Shown here: positions 16,824 to 25,816 of the stretch, in pieces | How positions within the stretch are numbered: position 1 is the first letter of the stretch | Layout of the letters: the number at the start of each line of letters is the position of its first letter | From: Salinispora oceanensis | GTDB lineage: Bacteria > Actinomycetota > Actinomycetes > Mycobacteriales > Micromonosporaceae | DNA: 64,000 bases | Reading direction: 5' to 3' | Assembly (NCBI RefSeq): GCF_000383575.1 | Contig: NZ_KB911579.1 | Span: 3,746,575 to 3,810,574 of the forward strand | The notes under the pieces: generated by a model | Database searches by the model: none | What the model was told of the DNA's origin: nothing | What the model saw: the letters and a program-made list of their open reading frames with translations, nothing else | Position numbers and translations under genes: made by a program

Positions 16824-17774
16824 ATGGTCTTCAAGAAAATGTTGAGCGCGTTAGGCGTAGGCGGACCCAGCGTGGACACCGTCCTCACGAACCCCAACAC
16901 CCGGCCCGGCCTGGCCCTTGACGGCCAGGTCAACCTCATCGGCGGGGACTCGCCGGCGGCCATCGAGCAGATTGTCGTCGGCCTGGTCACCCGGGTCGAG
17001 ATCGAGGGCCACGACACCGAGTACGCGGGGCTCATGGAGTTCCAGCGGATGCCGGTCTCCGGGCCGTTGCAACTGGCTCCCAAGCAGCAGTTGTCGATCC
17101 CGTTCCAGCTGCCGGTGCCGTGGGAGACCCCGATCACCGACGTGTACGGCCAGCGCCTGCACGGCATGACGATGGGGCTGCGGACCGAGCTGGCGATCGC
17201 CCGTGCCGTGGACAAGAGCGACCTGGACCAGGTCAACGTGCACCCGCTGCCGGTGCACGAGCGCATCCTGGAGGCGTTTACCCGACTCGGTTTCCGGTTC
17301 AAGAACGCCGACCTGGAGCGCGGTTCCCTCTACGGAGTGCAGCAGACGCTGCCCTTCTACCAGGAGATCGAGTTCTTCGCCTCCCCGCAGTACGCGCAGA
17401 CGATCACCGAGGTGGAGCTCACGTTCGTCACCAACCCGCACGGTGTCGACGTGATCCTGGAGTGCGACAAGCGCGGTGGCTTCTTCACCTCCGGGCAGGA
17501 CGTCTTCGGCCGCTACCAGGTCGCCCACCAGGACGCCGACCGGGTGGACTGGATGCAGGTGGTGGACGGGTGGCTGCGTGAGACGACCTCCCGCTACGGC
17601 AGCCTGCGGGCGCAGGGCTTCGGCGTTCCGCAGCAGCACGGCCAGCGGGGGATGGGCATGGGCGGCATGATCGCCGGTGCTGCGCTCGGCGTGGCCGGCG
17701 GCATGATCGCCGGTGAGATGATCGAGGACGCGATGGAAGGGGACTTCGGCGGGGACTTCGGCTTCGAGGAGTAA
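16824..17774 (+). CDS. Spo0M-like sporulation protein
   Basis: A 316-residue protein of the Spo0M family (arrestin-like beta-sandwich). It opens with 'MVFKKMLSALGVGGPSVDTVL' followed by the G-x-V-x-L-x-GG strand motif. The C-terminus is a Gly/Met-rich tail (GMGMGGMIAGAALGVAGGMIAGEMIEDAMEGD) that could form a membrane-associating helix. ATG 16824 follows GGGAG; the longer open frame to 16704 is Arg-rich and rejected. In Bacillus, Spo0M acts in stage-0 sporulation and cytoskeletal interaction. The homologue here, with ssgB further on, is consistent with a sporulating actinomycete. Confidence 0.88.
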   Translation: MVFKKMLSALGVGGPSVDTVLTNPNTRPGLALDGQVNLIGGDSPAAIEQIVVGLVTRVEIEGHDTEYAGLMEFQRMPVSGPLQLAPKQQLSIPFQLPVPWETPITDVYGQRLHGMTMGLRTELAIARAVDKSDLDQVNVHPLPVHERILEAFTRLGFRFKNADLERGSLYGVQQTLPFYQEIEFFASPQYAQTITEVELTFVTNPHGVDVILECDKRGGFFTSGQDVFGRYQVAHQDADRVDWMQVVDGWLRETTSRYGSLRAQGFGVPQQHGQRGMGMGGMIAGAALGVAGGMIAGEMIEDAMEGDFGGDFGFEE

Positions 17775-17802
17775 CTCCGACCGCGAACAGTCACCCAGGC
17801 GA

Positions 17803-17842
17803 GAGGGTGCCCGCCGGGATGTAGATCCCGGTGGGCACCCTC
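17803..17842. terminator. Strong bidirectional hairpin between convergent genes
   Basis: The left arm GAGGGTGCCC continues into CCGGGAT; the right arm is ATCCCGG followed by GGGCACCCTC, around a short loop with one offset base on each side. It lies between the Spo0M stop (17774) and the end of the convergent membrane gene (17856), so it can serve both. Confidence 0.8.
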
Positions 17843-17855
17843 GCGTCGTAACCGG

Positions 17856-18263
17856 CTAACGCCGGGCCATGCCCCGCTCATTGGTGAGACGCCGATCCGA
17901 GCCGGCCTTCGCCAACCCCCGACTGATCAGGTAGGCGGCGGTCAGGGCGGAGAGGAACCACCACGCCAAGGTTGGATCGTTGATGTTCAACCCGTTGGTG
18001 CCCGATCCACGCCAGAAGGCGGAGATCAACACAAGGACGACCGCGCCGGCGTAGACCCAGAACTCGGTGGTCAGGAACGAGTTCTTCGTCTCCGTGTCCG
18101 GAGCGGACATCTGCTCCCGGTGCCCGTTGTCCATCGCCCGCATCGGGCGGGTCGGGGCGTCCTGCAGGCGGTCCCGGCTCTGGACCTCCCGCATATGCTC
18201 CCTGTCCTGGGCGTCCGCCGAAGGCCGGTTCTGCGGCCTGGTGGATGCAGCCTGCGTGCTCAT
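17856..18263 (-). CDS. Small membrane protein with two C-terminal helices
   Basis: 135 residues. The first 60 are polar and disordered (Gln/Arg/Asp-rich). Two hydrophobic helices follow: EFWVYAGAVVLVLISAFW, and LAWWFLSALTAAYLISRGLA after a loop holding GSGTNGLNINDP. ATG 18263 has GAGGAGGA just upstream. The layout is common in actinobacterial unknown membrane proteins; no function is assigned. Divergent from the next small disordered gene. Confidence 0.7.
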   Translation of the reverse strand: MSTQAASTRPQNRPSADAQDREHMREVQSRDRLQDAPTRPMRAMDNGHREQMSAPDTETKNSFLTTEFWVYAGAVVLVLISAFWRGSGTNGLNINDPTLAWWFLSALTAAYLISRGLAKAGSDRRLTNERGMARR

Positions 18264-18467
18264 CTGGTCCTCCTCGGATTTGATGAGTACCTGCGATCCC
18301 GCGCCCCGCTACCGTGTCTCGGCCACGGCACGGTTCGTGGCGGGGACACCCGGGGATACCCGACCGGCCGGGGCCAGTAACCCCAACCTCGGCTCGGCCG
18401 AAGAGTTTGGCCGTCCCGGGGGCGGGAACCCAACGAGACTTCCGACGAGTCTGCGAGGTGATGCGAC

Positions 18468-18875
18468 ATGCGCACCGACGACACACGGAACGAGGCCGCC
18501 CGGCGGGCCGAGGAGCGGATCGCCGGCGACCGGTACGGCGCGGGAGTCCTGGATGAGGTGACCGTGCCGCAGACCGACGTACAGCGGGTCATCCAGGACG
18601 AGGACCCGGGCGACCCGGCGCACAACCGGATCGACCCGCAGGTGCTACGCGACGGTGGTCCGACCCGGGGCCAGGGCGCGATCACGACGACCGGCGGGAA
18701 CGCCGGGCCGGCCAGTGTTCGCCGGGTGGCCCGGCAACCGGAACGCCACCGGGGCAAGGTCGCCCCGACCACGACGGGGGACGCCACCACCGGCGGCCTG
18801 AGCACCCCGACCGCCGGCTCCACGAGCGACGCGGCCGGTCCCGGTGTGCACGTCGCGAACCTCGCCGACGACTGA
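18468..18875 (+). CDS. Hypothetical disordered protein
   Basis: 135 residues, starting at ATG 18468 with GAGGTGATG upstream. It is rich in Asp, Arg, Gly and Thr with no hydrophobic core, signal or membrane segment; recurring GGxTT/TTGG patterns suggest intrinsic disorder. A near-perfect hairpin follows the stop, which supports a real transcription unit. No family recognised. Confidence 0.55.
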   Translation: MRTDDTRNEAARRAEERIAGDRYGAGVLDEVTVPQTDVQRVIQDEDPGDPAHNRIDPQVLRDGGPTRGQGAITTTGGNAGPASVRRVARQPERHRGKVAPTTTGDATTGGLSTPTAGSTSDAAGPGVHVANLADD

Positions 18876-18884
18876 CAGTCCGCC

Positions 18885-18919
18885 CCGACGGCCTGGCCCG
18901 GTTCGGGCCAGGCCGTCGG
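18885..18919. terminator. Perfect 16-bp stem hairpin
   Basis: CCGACGGCCTGGCCCG, loop GTT, then CGGGCCAGGCCGTCGG, directly between the convergent small gene and the helicase. Probably a bidirectional terminator. Confidence 0.8.
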
Positions 18920-18953
18920 TCGGCGTACCCGGACCAGGCCGGGCGCGGGGCGG

Positions 18954-21314
18954 TCAGGAGGTGGGGCGCAGAATCGTCAGCCGTTGGGTGGCGCGGGTCA
19001 GCGCCACATACAGGTCGTTCCGACCGCGCGGCGACTCCGCGACTATCCCGTCGGGGTCGACCACCAGGACCGCGTCGAACTCCAACCCCTTGGCCTGGGC
19101 GACGGTGAGCAGGACGGTACGGCCCAACAGGTCGGTCTGTTCGCCGATGGTGGCCTCCGGAACAGCATCCGCCAGGGCGGGGCCCAGGTCGGCGATGCGG
19201 GCGGCCGGGACGATCACCCCGAGCCGGCCGTCGGTGAGGGTCGCCGCCGCGGTAGTCGCCGCGTCCACCAGCTCCGCCGCCAGCCGCTGCGGCGCCACCG
19301 CCCGATCGGTCGGCGGCACACCGGTGGACCGTACCGACCGGGGTGGGCGCAGCGTCGGGTCGATCTGGGCGAGCACCTCCGCGGCGACCGCCATGATCTC
19401 GGCGGGGGTGCGGTAGCTGACCGCCAGCTCCGTTAGCCGCCAACGCTGCGCCACGTACGGTTCGAGGGCGTCAGCCCAGGACGCGGCGCCAGCCAACGCG
19501 CCGGTTTGCGCCACATCACCGACGATGGTCATCGACCGGCTGGGGCAGCGGCGCATCAGTAGCCGCCACGCCATTGGCGACAGCTCCTGCGCCTCATCCA
19601 CGATGATGTGGCCGAACGCCCAGCTCCGGTCGGCGGCGGCCCGTTGCGCGGTGGTCAGCCGGTCCCCCTCCTCCTGCCGCTCCACCAGCCGGTCGGCGTC
19701 GAGCAGGTCGGTGACGCCGAGGATCTCACCCCCGTCCGCCTCGTCCTCCACGTCGATCGACCGGGACCCCCGGGCGATCTCCAACACGCCCTCGGCGTAC
19801 TCCCGCTGCAGGGTCCGCAGTCGCTCCCGGCGGGCCGCGGCGGCGCGGTCGTCCTCGCCGAGCAGCTCAGCCGCCTCGTCCAGCAGCGGCACGTCGGCCG
19901 GCGTCCAACCACCCGGCTGGCGGTGCAGCAGGGCCTGCTCGGCCTCGGTCAGCACGGGCGCGGCGGCGGCGATGCGCACCGGATCGGCGTACAGGTCGGC
20001 GAGCAACTGCTGCGGGGTGAGCAGCGGCCACAGCTGGTCCAGCGCCGCCCGTACCTCCGGGTCGTCCCGCAGTTCCCGACGGATCTCGGCGCGGTCGGCC
20101 TCCTCGAGCAGGTTCTCCCCACCCAGCGGGTCGGCGCCGATGCGCTCGGCCACCTGCGCGGCGAGCGCGTGCACGACCTCGACATCGAAGACCGCCCGGG
20201 CGAGGTTGTGCGGCCGGCCGGACCGGCGGGCCCGGTCCCGGGCGGCCCGGACGGTCTCCGGGTGCAGCTGCAGGATCTCCCGCTGCGGCTGCTCGATCTC
20301 CAGCGGTTCGTCCGGCACCCACTGCCGGTCCCGGACCGCGGCGGCGAGGACATCCACCAGCACCGCGCGGCCCTTCAGCGCGGCGGTCTCGGCCGCCTCG
20401 GCGCGTCGCGCTGTGACCCCGGGGAAGAGGTCAGCCTGGGTACGCAGCAACACACCGGTCTCGGCGAGGGCGGGCAGCACCTGGGAGATGTAGCGCAGGA
20501 AGGTCGCGTTCGGTCCGACCAGCAGCACGCCCCGGGTGGCCAGTTCCCGCCGGTGTGTGTAGAGCAGGTAGGCCGCCCGGTGCAGCGCCACCGCGGTCTT
20601 GCCGGTGCCCGGACCGCCCTGCACCACCAGCGTGCCCGGCAGCTCGGCCCGGATGACCGTGTCCTGCTCGGCCTGGATGGTCTCGACGATGTCCCGCATC
20701 CGGCCGGTACGTCCGGCGGTGAGGGCCGCGAGCAGCGCCGCCTCGCCGGTCAACTCCTCGTGGGCGGTGGGGGAGGCGGCAGCCAGGTCGAGCACCTCGT
20801 CGTTGAGGCCGGTGACCTTGCGTTGTCGGGTCCGCAGGTGCCGCCGTCGGTGGACGCCCTGCGGGTTGGCGGCGGTGGCGAGGTAGAAGGCGCGCGCCGC
20901 CGGGGCCCGCCAGTCGATCAGTAGCGGGTCATAGTCGCCGTCGGTGTCGAAGATGCCGATCCGGCCGATGTAGTGCCGGCCGCCGTCGTCGGTGTCCAGT
21001 CGGCCGAAGCACAGGCCCTGCTCGACCGCCGAGTACTGCTCCACCTGCTCGCCGTACATCCGTACCGCGCTGTCGCGTTGGGAGCGGGCTTGGAGGGTGC
21101 CACCGGTCGCCCGGAGCTGTTCGGCCAGCCGGTGGGTGGCCTGCTCCCGCAGCGCGTCCAACCGGCCGTAGAGCATCGAGACGTACTCCTGCTCCTGGCC
21201 GAGCTCGTCGTCGTTTATCGCCGAATCGCCGGGACCGTCGGTGTGCGGTGAAACGCCGGAGTTGCTTGACAAGCCATCTCGCAATTCGCTACCCTTGATC
21301 GAAGGAACGGCCAT
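18954..21314 (-). CDS. HelD/HelR-type UvrD-like ATPase (RNA polymerase recycling)
   Basis: A 786-residue SF1 helicase-like protein. The N-terminal region (EQEYVSMLYGRLDALREQA) is the coiled-coil arm typical of HelD. The conserved 'YIGRIGIFD..YDPLLIDWRAP' block follows, then Walker A GGPGTGKTAVALHRAAYLLY. Later motifs are DEAQELSPMAW, VGDVAQTGA, and the C-terminal VTRATQRLTIL region. HelD proteins remove RNA polymerase from stalled complexes; in Streptomyces the HelR subset also gives rifamycin resistance. No rifamycin-associated inverted repeat is evident upstream, so resistance is not implied. ATG 21314 has only a weak ribosome site, with a T-rich tract upstream. Confidence 0.9.
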   Translation of the reverse strand: MAVPSIKGSELRDGLSSNSGVSPHTDGPGDSAINDDELGQEQEYVSMLYGRLDALREQATHRLAEQLRATGGTLQARSQRDSAVRMYGEQVEQYSAVEQGLCFGRLDTDDGGRHYIGRIGIFDTDGDYDPLLIDWRAPAARAFYLATAANPQGVHRRRHLRTRQRKVTGLNDEVLDLAAASPTAHEELTGEAALLAALTAGRTGRMRDIVETIQAEQDTVIRAELPGTLVVQGGPGTGKTAVALHRAAYLLYTHRRELATRGVLLVGPNATFLRYISQVLPALAETGVLLRTQADLFPGVTARRAEAAETAALKGRAVLVDVLAAAVRDRQWVPDEPLEIEQPQREILQLHPETVRAARDRARRSGRPHNLARAVFDVEVVHALAAQVAERIGADPLGGENLLEEADRAEIRRELRDDPEVRAALDQLWPLLTPQQLLADLYADPVRIAAAAPVLTEAEQALLHRQPGGWTPADVPLLDEAAELLGEDDRAAAARRERLRTLQREYAEGVLEIARGSRSIDVEDEADGGEILGVTDLLDADRLVERQEEGDRLTTAQRAAADRSWAFGHIIVDEAQELSPMAWRLLMRRCPSRSMTIVGDVAQTGALAGAASWADALEPYVAQRWRLTELAVSYRTPAEIMAVAAEVLAQIDPTLRPPRSVRSTGVPPTDRAVAPQRLAAELVDAATTAAATLTDGRLGVIVPAARIADLGPALADAVPEATIGEQTDLLGRTVLLTVAQAKGLEFDAVLVVDPDGIVAESPRGRNDLYVALTRATQRLTILRPTS

Positions 21315-21405
21315 CTGCCGTTCTTTTTTTATTCCCTGAACTGATCAGGATACCGGGCGGCGTGACCGCCGGGGTGCCCATGGCGATTCACCGGCTGGGC
21401 CGAAT

Positions 21406-21491
21406 GTGGGTAACGACCCCGGGGGCGTGGGCGACAACTCCGGGGCGGGCAACAACAAACTGCGGGGCGTGGGTGACAACAACTCCCGGGG
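21406..21491. repeat. Degenerate ~20-24 bp tandem repeats
   Basis: Four imperfect copies of (GT)GGG(C/T)NACAAC..CNGGGGC lie end to end in the intergenic space upstream of helD. The last copy runs into the hairpin at 21480-21520. No reading frame is apparent. Confidence 0.5.
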
Positions 21492-21520
21492 CCCGTGCAG
21501 GTGCTTGGCCCCGGGAGTTG
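21480..21520 (-). terminator. Perfect 14-bp stem hairpin after the LolA-like gene
   Basis: CAACTCCCGGGGCC and GGCCCCGGGAGTTG around a 13-base loop, 14 bases beyond the stop of the minus-strand gene ending at 21534. Confidence 0.75.
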
Positions 21521-21533
21521 CCGGCGATGAAAA

Positions 21534-22682
21534 TCAGCCCCGGGCCACCTCGTACAGTCGCTCCGGCGCGACCGCCCCCACGATCAGCCGGCCGTCGTCG
21601 GTGAGCAGCGCCGTGACCAGCGTGCTGCGGAACAGTCGTCCGCTGCCCCAGTCACCCTGGACCGCCGGCAACTGACCGGCGAGCAGGTCCAGGTCGGGCG
21701 CCTCCTCGGCGGCAGCGGTGGGACGCTCCGCCTCGCCGACCTCCACGACGAAGACCGTGGCCCAGCCCGTGCCGACGGTACGCGGGCCGGGCTGCCCACC
21801 GTCGGCGGTCGGTCCTGGCTGCTTCGGTCGCTCGGGCTGCGTCGGTTGCTCGGGGTGCTTCGGCTGCTCGGGGTGCTTCGGCTGCTCGGTGTGCTCCCAG
21901 CCGTCCTTCAGCTCGGTCACCTGAACACCCGGTGGCGGGTTGAAGGTGAACTGGTCGGCATCCGGCCGGGCATAGTCGATCTGGGTGAACGCCAGCTCGA
22001 ACGCCGGGGGATCACCGGCCTCGGCGAAGACCTCGAACCGCAGCGGCAGGTGCTCGGTCGCGTCGATGGCGATCCGGACCTGGTGCACCAGGGAGGCGGC
22101 GTCCCGGGGCTCGAGCACCAGCTCGTAGGCGTCCCGCCCGGCGACCGTGGCCGACCGCCCGACGCTCACCTCGGTCGTCGGATCAACCACGGCGAGGGCC
22201 TGCGCGGCGGCCTCCTGCGGCGTCGCCGGCACCTCCGGAGGCTTCGCCGCCTCCTCACCCTCGGGCAGCAATCCGTGGGCGGCCGTGTTCGTGCGGCTGT
22301 TCCACAGCCACACGTCGCGCCCGTTGCGGATGTAGTCCCGCTGCCCGAGTGTGTCCACGAATGCGATTCGCTGCTGGTCCGGCCCGGAGTGCCAGACCCG
22401 CAACGTGTGGGAGCCGGTCAGCAGGCTGGCCGGACCGTCCTCGGCGAGCAACCCGGCGATCGGCGGTAGACCAAGGTCGGCCCGCTGCACGACGGTGCCG
22501 GACAGACCCTCGAAGCGGGCGGTCTGGAGATCGACCAGAAGTTGGGCGGCGGATCGGGGCGGCAGGCTCGGTTCGGCTTCGGCGGCGAAACGGCCCAGCG
22601 CGGCGCCGCCGCCGATAACAGTCACGACGGCGGCCACCGGGACCAGCCACCGTAAGGCGGGACGGCTTGTCAGAACGGACAT
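21534..22682 (-). CDS. Secreted LolA/RseB-like (DUF2092-type) protein
   Basis: 382 residues from ATG 22682, preceded by GGAGGTG. An N-terminal signal or anchor helix (LRWLVPVAAVVTVIGGGAA) is followed by a beta-rich domain of the LolA/RseB fold: 'LLVDLQTARFEGLSGTVVQRADLGLP', then 'RIAFVDTLGQRDYIRNGRDVWLW' and 'DQFTFNPPPGVQVTELK'. A low-complexity stretch of EQPKHP/EQPTQP repeats (about 265-290) links to a second part with a C-terminal beta hairpin. In actinobacteria such proteins are often lipoprotein-like sensors or sigma-factor regulators. No anti-sigma gene is adjacent, so the role is open. It is divergent from the siderophore importer. Confidence 0.75.
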   Translation of the reverse strand: MSVLTSRPALRWLVPVAAVVTVIGGGAALGRFAAEAEPSLPPRSAAQLLVDLQTARFEGLSGTVVQRADLGLPPIAGLLAEDGPASLLTGSHTLRVWHSGPDQQRIAFVDTLGQRDYIRNGRDVWLWNSRTNTAAHGLLPEGEEAAKPPEVPATPQEAAAQALAVVDPTTEVSVGRSATVAGRDAYELVLEPRDAASLVHQVRIAIDATEHLPLRFEVFAEAGDPPAFELAFTQIDYARPDADQFTFNPPPGVQVTELKDGWEHTEQPKHPEQPKHPEQPTQPERPKQPGPTADGGQPGPRTVGTGWATVFVVEVGEAERPTAAAEEAPDLDLLAGQLPAVQGDWGSGRLFRSTLVTALLTDDGRLIVGAVAPERLYEVARG

Positions 22683-22831
22683 CGGGCACCTCCTGCCGAC
22701 CATCCTGCCGGACACACCCTGTGCGGACGCTGAGTAGGCAACCGATTAAGCGATCGAGATCGTCAGTACGGCCGGACCCGTGCGGTCATGTGAGCAACGC
22801 AGCAGGCGATTGCGCCGGCAGTTGATCGTAG

Positions 22832-22850
22832 TTAGGTTAGCCTCACCTAA
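22832..22850. promoter_or_regulatory. IdeR/DtxR iron box
   Basis: TTAGGTTAGCCTCACCTAA matches the 19-bp IdeR/DtxR consensus (TTAGGTTAGGCTAACCTAA) at nearly every position. It sits 45 bases before the start of the siderophore-binding gene, so the operon should be repressed by Fe-IdeR and switched on in iron limitation. Confidence 0.93.
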
Positions 22851-22894
22851 CTCGGCTGGCGGGTGTCAGCCAGGGACCACCCCGGAGCAAGCAC

Positions 22895-23842
22895 ATGAGA
22901 TTCCCCCTTCTTAGCGTCGGTCTCGCCACCACGCTCGCTCTAACGTTGACCGCCTGCGGCGGCGAAGCGGGAGAGCCGGCCGACTCGACAGCAGCGGACG
23001 GGCGCACCGTGGCCATCGAACACGCACAGGGTTCGACCAGGGTGCCGGTCAACCCCGAGAAGGTCATCACGTTCGACCTGGCGAGCCTGGACACACTCGA
23101 CGTGCTCGGTGTCCCGGTGACAGGGGTGGCCAAGGGCAATCTGCCGTCCTATCTCGACAAGTACAACGGCGACGAGTATGTCAACGCGGGCACCCTGTTC
23201 GAGCCCGACTTCGAAGCCGTCAACGCCGCCGAGCCGGACCTGATCGTCGTGGCGAACCGTTCGGCGAAGGCCTACGACGAGCTGAGCAAGATCGCCCCCA
23301 CCGTCGACCTGACCCTCGACTGGACGAGCTTCAAGTCGAGCTTCGTGACGAACACCGAGAAGCTGGGAACGATCTTCGACCGGCAGGATGAGGTCAAAGC
23401 AGCGCTCGCCGACATCGGCACGAAGATCAGCAAGGCCAAGGAGAGCGCCGCCGACGCGGGTCGTGGCCTGATCGTGCTCACCAGCGCCGGCGAGGTCACC
23501 GCATTCGGACCAGGTTCCCGCTTCGGCTGGCTGCACGACGAATTCGGCGTGACGCCCGCCATCGCCGATGTCGAGGCCGCCACCCACGGTGACCCCATAT
23601 CGTTCGAGTTCATCCTGGAGACCAACCCCGACTGGCTCTTCGTCGTCGATCGGGACGCCGCCACCGGTGAGGGTACGGAGACCGCACGGGAGGTTCTCGA
23701 CAACGAGGTCGTCGCCAGGACCACCGCCTGGTCCACGCAGCAGGTCGTCTACCTCGACCCGGTGCCGTGGTACATCGTGATGAGTGGACTGAACGCCGTT
23801 AACCAGATGATCGACGAGGTCACCACCGGTCTCACCAAGTGA
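22895..23842 (+). CDS. Siderophore-binding lipoprotein (FatB/YclQ-like)
   Basis: A 315-residue periplasmic-binding protein of the FecB/FatB type (PF01497). The signal sequence ends in the lipobox LTAC with Cys21. Then come 'RVPVNPEKVITFDLASLDTLDVLGVPVTGV', 'EPDLIVVANRSAKAYDELSKIAPTV' and 'GWLHDEFGVTPA', the pattern of catecholate or petrobactin-type binding proteins. It lies right behind an IdeR box and is the first of four overlapping genes that make a complete importer. The exact siderophore cannot be told, and no biosynthetic genes are nearby. Confidence 0.93.
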   Translation: MRFPLLSVGLATTLALTLTACGGEAGEPADSTAADGRTVAIEHAQGSTRVPVNPEKVITFDLASLDTLDVLGVPVTGVAKGNLPSYLDKYNGDEYVNAGTLFEPDFEAVNAAEPDLIVVANRSAKAYDELSKIAPTVDLTLDWTSFKSSFVTNTEKLGTIFDRQDEVKAALADIGTKISKAKESAADAGRGLIVLTSAGEVTAFGPGSRFGWLHDEFGVTPAIADVEAATHGDPISFEFILETNPDWLFVVDRDAATGEGTETAREVLDNEVVARTTAWSTQQVVYLDPVPWYIVMSGLNAVNQMIDEVTTGLTK

Positions 23843-24825
23843 TCCGACGTATCGGGGCGACGCCGGCGGCTGTGGTCGCGGGCGTCGCCCTCACGGCGGC
23901 GCTCGCGCTGGTCAGCGTCTTCGTCGGGGTCGCCGACGTGACGCCGGGTAGCCTGCTGCGCGGCGGGCCGGACGGCGAAGCGGCACTGCTGCTGGCCGCC
24001 AGCCGGCTGCCACGCACCCTCGCTCTGGTGCTCGCTGGAGCAGCCAGTGCCATCGCTGGGCTGATCATGCAGATGCTGGTCCGAAATCGGTTCGTCGAGC
24101 CGGCCACCACCGGAACCACCGAAGCCGCCGCCCTCGGCCTGCTGGTCGTCACGGTGAGCGCACCCGGGCTGCCGCTGGCCGGCAAGATGGCCGTGGCCAT
24201 CGGGTTCGCCCTGGTCGGCACCGCACTGTTTCTCCTGCTACTTCGCCGGCTTCCGGTGCGCACGGTCATTCTGGTGCCGCTGGTCGGCCTCATGTTGGGT
24301 TCGGTCATCGGAGCGGTGACGACGTTCTTCGCCTACCGGTTGGATCTGCTCCAGACCCTGGACACCTGGCTGACCGGAGACTTCTCCGGCGTCCTGCGGG
24401 GCCGGTACGAACTGCTGTGGGTGGCGTTCGCCGCGACGGCCGCCGCCTGGGTCGCCGCCGACCGGCTGACCGTCGCCGGCCTGGGCCGCGATTTCACCAC
24501 GAACCTCGGCATGCACTACGGGCGGTTGCTCGCCCTGGGTGTCACGGTCGTGGCCACCGTGGCATCGGTCGTTGTGGTGACCGTCGGCGCCATCCCATTC
24601 CTCGGGCTCATCGTGCCGAACATCGTCAGCCTGCTGCTGGGGGACAACGCGCGCCGGGCGATTCCCTGGGTAGCCGTCGTCGGGGCGGCCTTCGTGCTGG
24701 TGTGCGACCTGATCGGCCGGGTGTTGCGACATCCCTACGAGATCCCGCTCGGTGTGGTGGTCGGCGTCGTCGGCGCGGCGGTGTTCCTGTACCTGCTGCT
24801 CAGGAGCTCTGAACGTGCCCACTGA
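23839..24825 (+). CDS. Iron-siderophore ABC permease 1 (FatD/YclN-like)
   Basis: A 328-residue FecCD/BtuC-type permease with about nine hydrophobic helices and the coupling-loop pattern 'GAIPFLGLIVPNIVSLLLGDNARRAIPW'. The GTG start overlaps the binding-protein stop by four bases (GTGA), so it is translationally coupled. It forms the membrane channel with the next gene. In FatCD-type systems two different permeases pair, as here. Confidence 0.93.
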   Translation: MIRRIGATPAAVVAGVALTAALALVSVFVGVADVTPGSLLRGGPDGEAALLLAASRLPRTLALVLAGAASAIAGLIMQMLVRNRFVEPATTGTTEAAALGLLVVTVSAPGLPLAGKMAVAIGFALVGTALFLLLLRRLPVRTVILVPLVGLMLGSVIGAVTTFFAYRLDLLQTLDTWLTGDFSGVLRGRYELLWVAFAATAAAWVAADRLTVAGLGRDFTTNLGMHYGRLLALGVTVVATVASVVVVTVGAIPFLGLIVPNIVSLLLGDNARRAIPWVAVVGAAFVLVCDLIGRVLRHPYEIPLGVVVGVVGAAVFLYLLLRSSERAH

Positions 24826-25816
24826 CACGCTGAACCGAGCCGTCCTGGGGGTAGCTCCCCTCGTCCGGCGACACCGGATCCGCCTCTGGATCCTCGCTCT
24901 GACGGGCGTGACGGTTCTCCTCGTGACCGGGTACCTGTTCACCGACGTGACCGGGTCCTGGGATTACGTCCTGCAACTCCGTGCGCGCAAACTCGCGGCG
25001 ATGCTGCTCGTGGCGGTGGCCGTGGCCACGGCGACGGTCCTGTTCCAAACCGTTACGGAGAACCGCATCCTCACTCCGGCGATCATGGGTCTGGACGCGC
25101 TCTACGTGCTGATTCAGACGGTGGTGGTTTACCTCTTCGGGGCGAGCGCGCTGGCCGCCACCGATCCGGTGCTGCGATGGACGGTCGAGCTCGTCGTGCT
25201 GGTCCTGTTCGCCACCGCACTGTTTCAATGGATCTTCACTGGGGCGGGACGCAGCATCCACCTGCTGGTCCTGGTCGGTGTCCTCTTCGGCGTGCTCTTT
25301 CGCAGCGTGACCCATCTGCTGCAACGGATGATCGACCCAGCGGAGTTCGCGGTGTTGCAGGACGCCTTCTTCGCGAGCTTCAGCGTGCCGGAACGTCTCC
25401 TCGGTCTCTCCGCTGTGACGATCACGCTCGCCGCTGTCGGCCTCGTGCTGATCGGCCGGCAGCTGGACGTCCTCGTCCTCGGCCGAGCCCACGCGATCGG
25501 GCTCGGTGTGCACCACCGGCAACTCGTCGCGATCGTGTTTGCCCTGGTAGCGGTCCTGGTCGCGGTCTCCACCGCGCTCGTCGGGCCGATCACCTTTCTC
25601 GGGCTCATCGTCGCCAACCTCGCCTATCACCTCATCGGTAGTCACCGGCACAGGCACACGATCCCCGCAGCCGTCCTGCTCGCGGTGATTTTCCTGGTCG
25701 GCGGCCATTTGCTACTCGAGCGGGTATTCGACCTCGGCACCGTGCTCGCGGTCGTAATCGAGTTCGTTGGCGGAATCTTCTTCCTCATCCTTGTCACCAG
25801 GAAGGGCACGCGGTGA
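24815..25816 (+). CDS. Iron-siderophore ABC permease 2 (FatC/YclO-like)
   Basis: A 333-residue FecCD-type permease. GTG 24815 follows GGAG with nine bases and overlaps the preceding gene by 11 bases; the longer open frame to 24752 lies inside that gene. It carries the coupling motif 'GPITFLGLIVANLAYHLIGSHRHRHTIP'. The stop overlaps the ATPase start. Confidence 0.92.
   Translation: MPTDTLNRAVLGVAPLVRRHRIRLWILALTGVTVLLVTGYLFTDVTGSWDYVLQLRARKLAAMLLVAVAVATATVLFQTVTENRILTPAIMGLDALYVLIQTVVVYLFGASALAATDPVLRWTVELVVLVLFATALFQWIFTGAGRSIHLLVLVGVLFGVLFRSVTHLLQRMIDPAEFAVLQDAFFASFSVPERLLGLSAVTITLAAVGLVLIGRQLDVLVLGRAHAIGLGVHHRQLVAIVFALVAVLVAVSTALVGPITFLGLIVANLAYHLIGSHRHRHTIPAAVLLAVIFLVGGHLLLERVFDLGTVLAVVIEFVGGIFFLILVTRKGTR

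Noticed and set aside
21315..21533. Rifamycin-associated element upstream of the HelD gene
   Set aside because: No matching inverted repeat was found; only degenerate tandem repeats and the terminator of the neighbouring gene.
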